Shown: positions 26,761-35,743 of the stretch, piece after piece
Position numbering within the stretch: position 1 is the first letter of the stretch
Layout: every line of letters begins with the position of its first letter
Assembly: GCF_009939195.1 (NCBI RefSeq)
Contig: NZ_JAACKC010000006.1
Location: 124,001 to 188,000, forward strand
DNA length: 64,000 nucleotides
Direction of reading: 5' to 3'
Origin: Acinetobacter kanungonis
GTDB lineage: Bacteria; Pseudomonadota; Gammaproteobacteria; Pseudomonadales; Moraxellaceae
Notes under the pieces: model-generated
What the model was told of the DNA's origin: nothing
The model's database searches: none
What the model saw: only the letters and a program-made list of their open reading frames with translations
Made by a program: the position numbers and the translations under genes

Positions 26761-27543
26761 TTAACATGCAAGTACCTGAACAATTGAGTGCATTGATTCA
26801 ATACCACCCTTTTCGCGCACTCCACGAATTGGGGCAACATCCCAGTAATCACGCCCCACTGCAACATAGACATGCGCTTCAGGGCTGAAAAGCTGGTTAC
26901 TGGTATCAAAACAATACCATGTGTTATCTAGAAATACCTCAGCCCAAGCGTGACTGGCAAGGTGTGATGTATTTGGCACAAATAAATAACCCGAAACATA
27001 GCGCGCTGGCAAGCCCAAAGCCTTGCACATGGCAATAAATACATGACTATGGTCCTGACAAACTCCTTGACGATCTTGAAATGCGTCAATGGATGAGGTT
27101 TTGACTGAGGTTTGATTCGGTAAATACGGAATATGCTGCAAAATCGCTTCTGAAAGTTTCATCAAATTGAGACGGTTAATTTCAGGCACTAAACGATGTG
27201 CAAACTCCTTCATTTCAGCATTACACAACGTGGTCGGCGTTGGTTGCAAAAAAAGATAAGGATTCAGATGATCCGTCATGTTTAAAGCAAAAGGCTTAGG
27301 AGACAATTCAATAATGCCCTGCGCCATAATGGTCATCTGCTCATAGGCAAAACGTTGTGAGCTGGTAATCCAGATATTTTTAAAGGCATCCTGCTTCACA
27401 CAACGCTCACCCGGCACACTGACATCCCAGTAATGCACTTTTTGATGTGTATTATTAAAAGGTGTCATTTTAATATACTGAATGCTATTACACGCTTGTT
27501 CAGTATATTGATAATGCGTTTGATGATTAATCATGAGTTTCAT
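26761..27543 (-). CDS. Transglutaminase-like cysteine protease (Anbu operon)
   Basis: Papain-fold protein of 260 residues. The N-terminal beta domain (MKLMINHQTHYQYTEQACNSI) is followed by the catalytic core with Cys in RQGVCQDHSHVFIAMC, His in ASHAWAEVFLD and Asp in WYCFDTSN, a complete triad. Proteins of this type in this operon are predicted peptidases or transamidases acting on a peptide made by the ATP-grasp enzyme. Its start overlaps the alpha-E stop in ATGA, indicating translational coupling. No signal peptide is seen, so it is cytoplasmic. Confidence 0.9.
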   Translation of the reverse strand: MKLMINHQTHYQYTEQACNSIQYIKMTPFNNTHQKVHYWDVSVPGERCVKQDAFKNIWITSSQRFAYEQMTIMAQGIIELSPKPFALNMTDHLNPYLFLQPTPTTLCNAEMKEFAHRLVPEINRLNLMKLSEAILQHIPYLPNQTSVKTSSIDAFQDRQGVCQDHSHVFIAMCKALGLPARYVSGYLFVPNTSHLASHAWAEVFLDNTWYCFDTSNQLFSPEAHVYVAVGRDYWDVAPIRGVREKGGIESMHSIVQVLAC

Positions 27544-28142
27544 GCATTCACCTCAAACAGATATTGCACCTGATCACTAAAATTATAGAAACTCATTTGA
27601 TCTGGCTGAGTTTTGAGTTGTTGCCAAGCCTCATCTAAACTCTCCCATCCCATCTGTTCTAGAACTTCAATAAATCCAGCGATATGCTGTAAGGTTTGGG
27701 TCTGATCCTGCTTTAAACGTAGCTGGCGATCCAATTGTTCTAGCGTTTGCCCCAAAGAGAAAAACAAGAAGATTTCCTCAGGTTCAGCTTCAAGTACTTC
27801 TCGACAATCTGCAATTACATCACAAATGCAGGTGGAGTTTTCACAGGCATTGCGAATGTATTGGTTCAATTCAGCATAGGTTTTCGCTGAAAATACCCCT
27901 CTTAACTCCTGAATATTGTCTTTTGCATATTGAAACTGCTGGATAAAGGAATAAGGCTGTTCAGGATCTAACACCAATTCATTTAGTGAACTGGCATCAA
28001 ACGCGGGTAAACAAAAAGCATGCGCAAAGGTCACTGCCTTTTGGTCATCTGTAAATGGAAATTGGGTACATAAATATTCAATACGGGTTAAATAGCGACC
28101 TAACCAAAAAATATGTTGTGCATTGGTATTCAGTAAAATCAT
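27540..28142 (-). CDS. Alpha-E domain protein (DUF403, Anbu operon)
   Basis: All-helical protein of 200 residues in the alpha-E family. It starts MILLNTNAQHIFWLGRYLTRIEYL, the usual N-terminus, though the family is often longer (about 300), so this is a shorter, Acinetobacter-type version. Biochemical role is unknown; it always accompanies circularly permuted ATP-grasp proteins. ATG 28142 has GAGGAG upstream; a TTG at 28157 overlaps that site. It is coupled to the transglutaminase gene. Confidence 0.85.
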   Translation of the reverse strand: MILLNTNAQHIFWLGRYLTRIEYLCTQFPFTDDQKAVTFAHAFCLPAFDASSLNELVLDPEQPYSFIQQFQYAKDNIQELRGVFSAKTYAELNQYIRNACENSTCICDVIADCREVLEAEPEEIFLFFSLGQTLEQLDRQLRLKQDQTQTLQHIAGFIEVLEQMGWESLDEAWQQLKTQPDQMSFYNFSDQVQYLFEVNA

Positions 28143-28173
28143 GAAATTGCTCCTCAATCTTTGTGGTTATTGT

Positions 28174-29721
28174 TTATGAATGGAGATGGTCTACAACCCA
28201 AGTGTCTTTAATTCCACCACCCTGTGAGGAATTCACGACCAAAGAGCCTTCCTGCATCGCCATACGGGTTAAACCACCAGGCACAATTTCTGTGCGGTAA
28301 GGTGAACTCAGCACGAATGGACGTAAATCGATATGACGCTCTGAAAGACCAGTATCTGTCAGCATTGGACAGACGGATAAATCCAAAGTTGGCTGTGCGA
28401 TATATAGATGTGGTGTCGCTAAAATTTTATCTTTGAACGTTGCAATTTGTTGTGCAGAAGCATGTGGTCCGATCAGCATGCCGTAACCACCTGAACCTTG
28501 AGCTTCTTTAACAACCAGTTGAGATAGATTATCCAACACATATTCAAGATCATGACTTTCACGACATTGATAGGTAGGAACATTCTTTAAAACTGGCTGT
28601 TCGCCCAAATAAAATTGAATCATTTTATCGACATAAGGATAAATGGATTTGTCATCCGCCACACCTGTACCCGGAGCATTTGCGATGACCACATTTTTTT
28701 GCAAATAGGCAGACATTAAGCCCGCAACCCCTAGCGTACTATCCGGCATAAAACACAATGGATCGAGATAATCATCATCAATACGACGATAAATTACATC
28801 AACCTGTTGTTTGCCCCGCACGGTTTTGACATAAACCTTATCGTTTTCGACGTAAAGATCACGCGATGTTACTAAAGGCACACCCATTTCCCTTGCCAAG
28901 AAGGAGTGTTCATAATAAGCACTGTTGAAACGACCTGGCGTTAAAATGACAATAAAGGGGTTATCGACTAAGGCATTTTCAGCCAAGATGTCTTTAAGCA
29001 ATAATGGGTAATGTTCAATGCCTTGTAAGTTATTTTGCTGACAAAGTTCTGGCATTAATTTTTGACTGATTTTACGACTTTCAAGCATGTATGACACGCC
29101 TGATGGTGTTCTTAAATTATCTTCCAATACATAGAACTCACCATGACGATCACGGACAATATCAATCCCGCTAATTTGGCTATAGATTTTGCCTTTTAAA
29201 CTGTGATTGCACATGTGCGGTTGATAGGCTTCATGTTTCAGTACCTGTAATTCAGGTACGATGCCAGCCTTGAGAATATCTTGTTGATGATAAATATCAT
29301 GTAGAAAAAGGTTTAAGGCTTTGGCACGTTGCCCACAACCGAGTGATATTTTGTTCCACTGTTTCCTTGCGATCACACGTGGAATCACATCATAAGGAAT
29401 GGTTCGCTCAGTCCCCTCTGCTTCGCCATATACGGTAAAAGTAATGCCCTCATATAAAAAATGTTCTTTAGCACGCTGATTTAAAGCTTGTAAATCATCT
29501 AATGTATATTGTGAAAGCCATTGTTCTATTTTTGCGCATGCAGTTTCAGAAACTGTATGATCATCTAACATTTCATTAAAAAAAACGGAATTGGTTCTCT
29601 CAAAAAGTAACTGTGTTTTCTCCTGTTGTTTTGCTATACCCTCCACTTTTCCTGTCAATTGCTTAGTATCCACATCTCGTGATAAACCGTTTATCTCTGC
29701 AATCTCATTCTCTTTAAGCAT
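28174..29721 (-). CDS. Circularly permuted ATP-grasp ligase (Anbu operon)
   Basis: Predicted ATP-dependent carboxylate-amine ligase of 515 residues, family DUF404/DUF407 (CP_ATPgrasp). Visible segments are YEGITFTVYGEAEGTERTIPYDVIPRVI, DIVRDRHGEFYVLEDNLRTPSGVSYMLESR, VDVIYRRIDDDYLDPL, ANAPGTGVADDKS and VVKEAQGSGGYGMLIGP (nucleotide-binding loop). The standard C-terminal SSQGGGIKDTWV is also present. By family reasoning it makes a short peptide or peptide tag without a ribosome. The first 45 residues look like a loose extension. GAGGG lies 6 nt before ATG 29721. It is the first gene of the operon and divergent from a WYL regulator. Confidence 0.9.
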   Translation of the reverse strand: MLKENEIAEINGLSRDVDTKQLTGKVEGIAKQQEKTQLLFERTNSVFFNEMLDDHTVSETACAKIEQWLSQYTLDDLQALNQRAKEHFLYEGITFTVYGEAEGTERTIPYDVIPRVIARKQWNKISLGCGQRAKALNLFLHDIYHQQDILKAGIVPELQVLKHEAYQPHMCNHSLKGKIYSQISGIDIVRDRHGEFYVLEDNLRTPSGVSYMLESRKISQKLMPELCQQNNLQGIEHYPLLLKDILAENALVDNPFIVILTPGRFNSAYYEHSFLAREMGVPLVTSRDLYVENDKVYVKTVRGKQQVDVIYRRIDDDYLDPLCFMPDSTLGVAGLMSAYLQKNVVIANAPGTGVADDKSIYPYVDKMIQFYLGEQPVLKNVPTYQCRESHDLEYVLDNLSQLVVKEAQGSGGYGMLIGPHASAQQIATFKDKILATPHLYIAQPTLDLSVCPMLTDTGLSERHIDLRPFVLSSPYRTEIVPGGLTRMAMQEGSLVVNSSQGGGIKDTWVVDHLHS

Positions 29722-29974
29722 ATGACCCTCTTTATATTTATAGCACTACATTTTTATATCTAGCAATAAGGATGCCATTCCTTGCATCTCCTTTGCTGTA
29801 ACGCTATTTATTCATGTATTCCTGCTGCACTCAATGTCATTTCTGCTTGATGTTGTGTCTAAAATTATTGGACTTTCTTTGCCCTATTGTTTGAGAAATA
29901 CTTGCCAAGCGGGTCGGGTTTTTTTATTGTGTTGGACATAGTCTTGTAAATTCCAACTGATCTATTTTTTAATT

Positions 29975-30967
29975 ATGTCTGCACAAGAAAAAGAAACTTC
30001 GAATAGTCTTTATCGACAATGGCAAATCCTGTCTCGCCTTTCTACGGGTAAATGGATGGGTACGCGAGAATTACAAGAACTCTTACAAAGAGAAGGCATT
30101 GATATCAGTTTGCGCACCATTCAGCGTGATTTAAATCAAATTTCGCAGCGATTTCCTATCGAAAGTAACAAAACTGTACCGCAAGGCTGGCGTTGGCGCT
30201 CTGATGCACCCATTCAAAGTTTGCCGCATATGACCAGTTCACAAGCGGTTACCTTTATGATGGTCGAAGAACATTTAAAGCACCTGTTACCGCCAAGTTT
30301 GCTCGAAGAAATGAACCCTTGGTTTGATTTGGCTCGACGCAGTTTATCGACCCAAAACAACGTACGTCAGTGGATTAATCGGGTTCGTATTGTGCCAGCC
30401 AATCAACCATTAATTCCGCCTGTCGTAGATCGTGCAGCTCAACAAGCGATTTATGAAGGCTTATTACAAGACAAACAATTAGAGTGTATTTATCAGAAAC
30501 GACCACAGGCGGAAGAAAGCGTTTATACGCTTAATCCATTGGCTTTGGTGCAAAAAGGTGCAACGATTTATTTAATCTGCACTCGTTTTGATAAAACTGA
30601 CATTCAGACCTTTGCCCTGCACCGTTTTAAATCAGCCAAAGTGCTCGAATCACGCGCACTGCATCCAGTAAACTTCGATATTGATGCATATATTGAATCT
30701 GGCGCACTCGGTTTTAGAGTGGATTACACCAAACCGACCGATAATGTTGCATTAAAACTTACGATTCCAGAATGTGAAGCGCACTATTTCGAAGAAAGCC
30801 AACTGAGCAAAGATCAAGTGGTGACGCCTTTAGCAGACAATCTTGTTCAAATTTCAGCTACTGTGCCTTTCACCTCACAACTGACTTGGTGGTTACGCAG
30901 CTTTGGTAATAAGATTCAGAAAATTGAACCGGAAGAAGTCGAACGCGCTGTACAACAGCGTGACTGA
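29975..30967 (+). CDS. WYL-domain transcriptional regulator
   Basis: DNA-binding protein of 330 residues. It has a DeoR-like winged helix at the N-terminus (ILSRLSTGKWMGTRELQELL, ISLRTIQRDLNQISQRFPIES) and a WYL domain in the centre (LNPLALVQKGATIYLICTRF, TFALHRFKSAKVL), plus the C-terminal WCX-type extension. WYL domains bind nucleic acids or ligands and often control nucleic-acid or stress systems. It lies 253 bp from the first gene of the Anbu operon in divergent orientation, so it is the obvious candidate regulator of that operon. The ATG has no clear ribosome site. Confidence 0.88.
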   Translation: MSAQEKETSNSLYRQWQILSRLSTGKWMGTRELQELLQREGIDISLRTIQRDLNQISQRFPIESNKTVPQGWRWRSDAPIQSLPHMTSSQAVTFMMVEEHLKHLLPPSLLEEMNPWFDLARRSLSTQNNVRQWINRVRIVPANQPLIPPVVDRAAQQAIYEGLLQDKQLECIYQKRPQAEESVYTLNPLALVQKGATIYLICTRFDKTDIQTFALHRFKSAKVLESRALHPVNFDIDAYIESGALGFRVDYTKPTDNVALKLTIPECEAHYFEESQLSKDQVVTPLADNLVQISATVPFTSQLTWWLRSFGNKIQKIEPEEVERAVQQRD

Positions 30968-30999
30968 AATAGCTGTTTCATACATTAAATAGCAAAAAA

Positions 31000-31024
31000 A
31001 AGTCCCAACAATTGGGACTTTATA
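31000..31024 (+). terminator. Terminator after the WYL gene
   Basis: AAGTCCCAA-CAA-TTGGGACTT, preceded by an A tract and followed by a T-rich stretch. Confidence 0.85.
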
Positions 31025-31368
31025 ATTTTATTGTCTTTGTCTGTTTGAATTTATCATGTTGCGTGTTGATGGATTTAGACCTTATGCCTTTGCACCCCAT
31101 TTCATATGATCTAAGTGTTTTGCACATTGCACTGCACATGGGAGGGTTCAGCAAGCGAGTTCTCCACGGTTGTAACGGATCGATTTAATGGTCATAGCTT
31201 AATGCTCCAAGTTGATTTCAGTTCAATCAATATACTCAATCTTTCACTTCAGCTGAAATAAGCAATTGTTCCAACCAAATCATATTTTTGACTTAAATGA
31301 ATTTCTGCAAAGCACCTGCAACATGACTTGATAAAGACTAAAACCTTCTAAGCCATTAAAGATTTTAT
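31025..31368. other. Gap between the WYL gene and the malonate operon
   Basis: No full gene. On the minus strand, GGAG at about 31211-31214 precedes an ATG at 31200 opening a 15-codon frame (MTIKSIRYNRGELAC) that stops at TGA. The same frame then continues 21 codons (with CAVQCAKHLDHMKWGAKA) to TAA. It may be a decayed gene, a tiny peptide or chance. Confidence 0.3.
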
Positions 31369-32292
31369 TTAGGAATAGGTATTGATCTGCTTTTCAATCC
31401 AAAGCTCTAGCCCTTGCATAGTCTTAAAATCATCGACTGCTCTGACCGCACAACTTGGGTGTCGCTCCAATAACATTTTGCTTAATGCAGTGCCCGGTCC
31501 AATCTCGAGGACGATATCAGGTTGATTTTCTTGAATGGCGGTTAAGCAAGAATCCCAATCTATGGCATGGTTCATTTGCTCAATGAGCGCATCGACCGCT
31601 TCACTGGATTTAAAGTATTTTTGTCCACCTGAACCACTAATCATTGGAATACTTAGGCGATTCAACGTCTGTTGCTGCAAAACTTGCTGATACGGGGCTA
31701 CAGCGCTATTCATTAAGGGGGTGTGAGAAGGAATCGTAACATTCAGTCGTTTCACCGAACGTACGCCCTGCTGTTCAAGTTGTAGCGTCAATTGTTTTAG
31801 GTTTTCATCATCACCACCGACAATAAAACTGCTGTCACTGATTTTGATTGAAACCTCGGTAGCTGTCTTTGTTAAAAGTGGTTCAAGGGCTTTCAAGTTA
31901 ATTCCTTGCACTGACATTAAGCCACTTGAACTTTGTGCAGCAGCCGTCATCAATAATGCACGTTGCTGTGCCAGATATAGCCCCTGCTCAAAACTAATGT
32001 CTGTTGAACAACTTAGGGCACTAAGTTCTCCCAGTGAATAACCTGAAAAGCTGATAATTTCATCTAATAGCGGTTTTAACTTTTGCCAACGACACCATTG
32101 CAGTGCAAAAATAAAAGGCTGGGCAAAATCATTCGGATATAAATCCGCTTCGCTTAAATCTGGATCAAATAATTTCGGTAAATACTGTTGCAGTTGCTGA
32201 GTAACATTTAACTCGAGGGCTAAGTCTTTGAGTTGCTGTACATGAGATAAATTCTGTAAACCTTGCCCACTAAATATAATTGCGAAATTCAT
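31369..32292 (-). CDS. mdcH: Malonate decarboxylase epsilon subunit (malonyl transacylase)
   Basis: Charges the malonate decarboxylase acyl-carrier protein by transferring malonyl from malonyl-CoA to its prosthetic group. It has 307 residues in the FabD fold. IIFSGQG opens the protein, the active-site serine is Ser86 in GYSLGE, and the partner histidine is in TIPSHTPLM. The start overlaps the end of mdcB by 23 nt. Last gene of the operon. Confidence 0.93.
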   Translation of the reverse strand: MNFAIIFSGQGLQNLSHVQQLKDLALELNVTQQLQQYLPKLFDPDLSEADLYPNDFAQPFIFALQWCRWQKLKPLLDEIISFSGYSLGELSALSCSTDISFEQGLYLAQQRALLMTAAAQSSSGLMSVQGINLKALEPLLTKTATEVSIKISDSSFIVGGDDENLKQLTLQLEQQGVRSVKRLNVTIPSHTPLMNSAVAPYQQVLQQQTLNRLSIPMISGSGGQKYFKSSEAVDALIEQMNHAIDWDSCLTAIQENQPDIVLEIGPGTALSKMLLERHPSCAVRAVDDFKTMQGLELWIEKQINTYS

Positions 32293-33148
32293 GTTCCACC
32301 TTCAGCAAAAATAAAGTCACGCCTAATAGGTCGGCACTACCACCTGGGCTTAGACGATGTTGCACAAAATAATCTTCAATTTTCTGCACATCTTCGACCC
32401 AGTGTTGTTGTAATACACCACCACGCGCCAAAAACTGTTTTGCCATGTCTTGCACAATATATAAAGCGGATAAACCACCACGCCAAACGATATTAGTGTC
32501 TTGCAGATGTGCCATTAAAGCAAACAAAGTTTGAATCGAGGCTTTGTTTTGATCCGCAGTTCTGTCATAGATGGCTGAATAATGTGGAAGCGCGACATCC
32601 ATAACAGTTTTAAAACCAGAAGCCACCTCTTCAATTGCCCCCGTAATGCCATATTGACTGCGCATACGCTGCCCATGACTATTCGGGTTGCGTTCTAAAT
32701 GATGCAGTAATTCGTCTTGCCATGTTTGCTTGAGCATTTTACTAACGGCATCTGCATGTATAGGCGTATCGGCGGCGAGACATTTTCCTACGGCTGCACT
32801 GGCGAAACCTAAATTAAAAATCGCCCCTTTATGGGTATTCACCTGCTTGGTGGCTGCCATCATATCCTGTTCAGCTTGAATCCCGCATTGTCGAATGCTG
32901 TCAAAACTGATTTCATGATAGCCATTTAAACATTGTTCTTGAAAATAATAAGTTAGGGACTGGATGCTACGCTCAAACAAGGCAAAATCCATATCTTGAT
33001 GGCTACCTTGCGTGGTTGGGCAAACCAAACCGGGTTTATGCGCCAAACTTACTTCATCATAAAGCGCTGTTCGCGCCAGAAGATCTAAGCGCATCGCATG
33101 CTGCGAAATATCTAAGAATAGATGGTCATGCTTCTGTACAGTTTGCAT
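32270..33148 (-). CDS. mdcB: Triphosphoribosyl-dephospho-CoA synthase
   Basis: Makes the precursor of the 2'-(5''-phosphoribosyl)-3'-dephospho-CoA prosthetic group from ATP and dephospho-CoA, in the CitG/MdcB family. It has 292 residues and segments such as DEVSLAHKPGLVCPTTQGSHQDMDF, NTHKGAIFNLG and SPGGSADLLGVTLFL. ATG 33148 is taken; a TTG at 33154 is also possible. It overlaps both neighbours (mdcG upstream, mdcH downstream), indicating tight coupling. Confidence 0.93.
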   Translation of the reverse strand: MQTVQKHDHLFLDISQHAMRLDLLARTALYDEVSLAHKPGLVCPTTQGSHQDMDFALFERSIQSLTYYFQEQCLNGYHEISFDSIRQCGIQAEQDMMAATKQVNTHKGAIFNLGFASAAVGKCLAADTPIHADAVSKMLKQTWQDELLHHLERNPNSHGQRMRSQYGITGAIEEVASGFKTVMDVALPHYSAIYDRTADQNKASIQTLFALMAHLQDTNIVWRGGLSALYIVQDMAKQFLARGGVLQQHWVEDVQKIEDYFVQHRLSPGGSADLLGVTLFLLKVEHEFRNYI

Positions 33149-33806
33149 CTTCAAGATTCCATTCTAATAGTTGTTCTAATTTCAGCATGTCCACACGCTG
33201 CAAACCTTTGCCGATAATGCTCTGCTTAACGTCAGGATAAATCATCAGCAATTCATTAAATGAAACATGCCAGACTGGATGGATTTTAAGTTCACCATCT
33301 AAACGGACTGCACTTAAAGTTTGTGTTTTTTGAATCAGTTGTAAAATGTCTGCTAATCTTGACATGTCTTGCGGATATAAAACCAAATCTAAATCCGAGG
33401 TAGCACGTACATAGGCTTCTTGGGTCAGATATTCGTAGGCATAGGAGCCATAAACATAAACTTCACAGTTGAGTGTGATTAAAGCTTTAGCAAAATCATG
33501 CAGTGCTGCATCTTGAAAAGTCCGAGGACGTTCAATTAATAAGGTATGTAAGGAAAGTGGTCGGGTAATGAGCTGAATTTCATCCGCTTCGACCAAGCAA
33601 GCCACACGATATTTACACCCATCAACCAAGCAATTGATCGCCAGCTTAACCTGAGTTACATCGTCATTGTCCTGCCGACAAATGGTCATCGGCACGGACT
33701 GTTGCAGCAACTGGTACACTTTTTGTCTAGCAGGTTCAGGTAAGGAACTATCCAAAAAATGTAGGTCTGCTGCGGGATGCAAATAAGCCAAGTCATGACG
33801 ATCCAT
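33126..33806 (-). CDS. mdcG: Phosphoribosyl-dephospho-CoA transferase
   Basis: Nucleotidyltransferase-fold enzyme that attaches the prosthetic group to the acyl carrier subunit MdcC. It has 226 residues. The catalytic signature YGSYAYEYLTQEAYVRATSDLDLVLYP is present (GS and the DxD pair). A strong ribosome site (AAGGAGGAAG) precedes the ATG. It lies between mdcE and mdcB. Confidence 0.92.
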   Translation of the reverse strand: MDRHDLAYLHPAADLHFLDSSLPEPARQKVYQLLQQSVPMTICRQDNDDVTQVKLAINCLVDGCKYRVACLVEADEIQLITRPLSLHTLLIERPRTFQDAALHDFAKALITLNCEVYVYGSYAYEYLTQEAYVRATSDLDLVLYPQDMSRLADILQLIQKTQTLSAVRLDGELKIHPVWHVSFNELLMIYPDVKQSIIGKGLQRVDMLKLEQLLEWNLEDANCTEA

Positions 33807-33817
33807 ATACTTCCTCC

Positions 33818-34534
33818 TTAAGCGTTGGCAACTTTCTCGATCACTGGGTTACACAACTGACGACCTTGGCGTTGCTGACCGACAACACGGCGCTGGTCAG
33901 TAATATAACTTTCGAGCTGTTGCTGCTGATTTAACAGGGCTTGGCTAATCCAGTCGGACTCTAAATCAGGCCAAATGGCATTAATCGCGCCCATTTTGTA
34001 GAAATTCTCCACACCCGGTGCAAAGATGGCTGAACTTTGTGACAGGTCTTTCAATTTCTCCACAGGGATTTTAGTGACACGCGCCATCGCATTCAGATCC
34101 ATCACTTTGACTTGTGAATCACTGAGTGCATAGACTTCATTTGCCATTAATCCATAAGACAGGAATCCACCACTGACTGCTTGTCCAAAAATAATGGCTA
34201 AATTGGCATGTCCACTACGACGCAGCAAATCTACACAAGATGCCAAATGCGCAAAGGTACGGTTTAAGCACAACAGTTCATCGGCACGTGACAGGTCTTG
34301 TCCTTGGGTATCGACAATAAACACCACTGGGGTTTTGTTTTGCTGTTGGATCAATTGCAGAATTTCGCCTGCAAGCTCAATCGCAATTTCCTGATTAATT
34401 GGTGCAGCATTGACCGTACCTAAAATGCGTACAGGACCCGCTTCTGTTTCAGCATTGCCTTTAATCACATAACCATTAATCTGGTAGTCCAACTGCTTTG
34501 GAAATAATTGTTTTAAGAGTAATTCTGTATTCAT
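33818..34534 (-). CDS. mdcE: Malonate decarboxylase gamma subunit
   Basis: One half of the decarboxylase component that releases CO2 from malonyl-S-ACP. It has 238 residues of the crotonase/carboxyltransferase fold. VVFIVDTQGQDLSRADELL and FGQAVSGGFLSYGLMANEVYALSDSQVKVMDLNAMARVT are characteristic. It starts 4 bp after mdcD and works with it as the MdcD-MdcE complex. Confidence 0.94.
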   Translation of the reverse strand: MNTELLLKQLFPKQLDYQINGYVIKGNAETEAGPVRILGTVNAAPINQEIAIELAGEILQLIQQQNKTPVVFIVDTQGQDLSRADELLCLNRTFAHLASCVDLLRRSGHANLAIIFGQAVSGGFLSYGLMANEVYALSDSQVKVMDLNAMARVTKIPVEKLKDLSQSSAIFAPGVENFYKMGAINAIWPDLESDWISQALLNQQQQLESYITDQRRVVGQQRQGRQLCNPVIEKVANA

Positions 34535-34538
34535 CTGC

Positions 34539-35426
34539 TTATCCTTGCTTTAACAACTTCACTTCATGCGCAGAGAGCATCGGGATTTGTTCTGGATGAG
34601 CAATGCCCATTTCATGCCAGATTTGCAATCCATCATTTTTGCCAAACCAGCGCTGCTGTTGCTGTTCCAGTTGTTGTTGCTGTTGTAGCAATTGTTCCAA
34701 ATCCAGACGTGGAGCAACTTGATTCAATTGTGCCGAAATGGCATCGCGGATATCGGTTATGTCATCTTCAACCAAAACTTGGGCATGATTGAGCAAGTAA
34801 CGATGCTTACCGCCAGTCACGCGCCAGACTAAAGCACGGTCTTTCGAGTCAAATTCCTCAACACCTTTGACCGTTTCAATCACTTCTGGACCCGATAAAG
34901 CCAAACGCCCTTCTTCAGTCATAATGATGGTACTGCTTAAGCAAGCACTGATACCCATGCCACCAAATGCGCCACAGGTCCCGCCAATTACCGTGATAAT
35001 TGGAATACCTGCATGTCGTACTTGCAGCATGGCACGCATAATTTCTGAAATTGCAATCAGACCCGCATTGGCTTCATGTAAACGCACACCACCTGAATCT
35101 ACAAAGAACACTACGGCTTGCGATTGATCCTGAATGGCTTTATGTAACAGCCCGACAATCTTTGCCCCGTGGATTTCCCCCACGGCACCGCCCATGAACT
35201 GTCCTTCTTGGGCAATAATATGGATTGCGGTTTGATTGATGGCTGCTGTCCCAATAATCACGCCATCATCAAAACTGCCTGGAATATCCAAAGCAGACAA
35301 GTGCGGGCTAACTTCAATTTCGGTCGGCTTCAAAATTTCTTTAAAGCTGTTTTCATCGACCACAGCTTGAATACGTGCACGTGCCGTTTTTTCATAGAAA
35401 CTGTTTTTCAACATCACTAAATCCAT
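34539..35426 (-). CDS. mdcD: Malonate decarboxylase beta subunit
   Basis: Second half of the decarboxylase component, 295 residues, carboxyltransferase fold. GGAVGEIHGAKIVGLLHKAI, FFVDSGGVRLHEANAGLIAISEIMRA and GGTCGAFGGMGISACLSSTIIMTEEGRLALSGPEVIE are visible. A glutamine-rich stretch (QLLQQQQQLEQQQQ) sits near residue 240, probably a surface coil. It lies 3 bp from mdcC. Confidence 0.95.
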   Translation of the reverse strand: MDLVMLKNSFYEKTARARIQAVVDENSFKEILKPTEIEVSPHLSALDIPGSFDDGVIIGTAAINQTAIHIIAQEGQFMGGAVGEIHGAKIVGLLHKAIQDQSQAVVFFVDSGGVRLHEANAGLIAISEIMRAMLQVRHAGIPIITVIGGTCGAFGGMGISACLSSTIIMTEEGRLALSGPEVIETVKGVEEFDSKDRALVWRVTGGKHRYLLNHAQVLVEDDITDIRDAISAQLNQVAPRLDLEQLLQQQQQLEQQQQRWFGKNDGLQIWHEMGIAHPEQIPMLSAHEVKLLKQG

Positions 35427-35429
35427 GTT

Positions 35430-35738
35430 TTATTCTCCCTTAAACATAGAAATGGCTTGGCTTAGGCGCAAATTCACCACTGCAGGAGTCGCCCCCATAT
35501 CATTCAACTGAAGTTTCAGCCCTGCCACCGCATGACGCTGTGCAAATTCATTTAAAACGGATTGCCATACATGCTGGAAACCTACCGCAGATGTAGTCAC
35601 TTCCACTTGGCATACATCGGCTTGATCATGCTGTGAAACCAGAACCTCTAAGTTTCCAGAACCGACCACACCACAAATCACAGGAGCTTTTTCTAGCGTT
35701 AACGGCACTGACTGTATTTCGAATTTTAACTTTTCCAT
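35430..35738 (-). CDS. mdcC: Malonate decarboxylase acyl carrier protein (delta subunit)
   Basis: Small subunit of 102 residues that carries the phosphoribosyl-dephospho-CoA arm on a serine, expected at Ser27 in VVGSGNLEVLV. ATG 35738 (MEKLKFEIQSV) fits the family and has GGTGA upstream; earlier in-frame codons run into mdcA. It lies 5 bp after mdcA. Confidence 0.93.
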   Translation of the reverse strand: MEKLKFEIQSVPLTLEKAPVICGVVGSGNLEVLVSQHDQADVCQVEVTTSAVGFQHVWQSVLNEFAQRHAVAGLKLQLNDMGATPAVVNLRLSQAISMFKGE

Positions 35739-35743
35739 GTAAA

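Noticed and set aside
31145..31202. Selenoprotein reading of the TGA in the mini frame
   Set aside because: No convincing SECIS hairpin with a GU loop follows the TGA, and no selenocysteine genes are in the window. Kept only as a low-interest frame.
34660..34710. CAG/TTG-rich stretch as a repeat element
   Set aside because: It encodes the glutamine-rich coil of MdcD in frame with mixed codons and is not an independent repeat.
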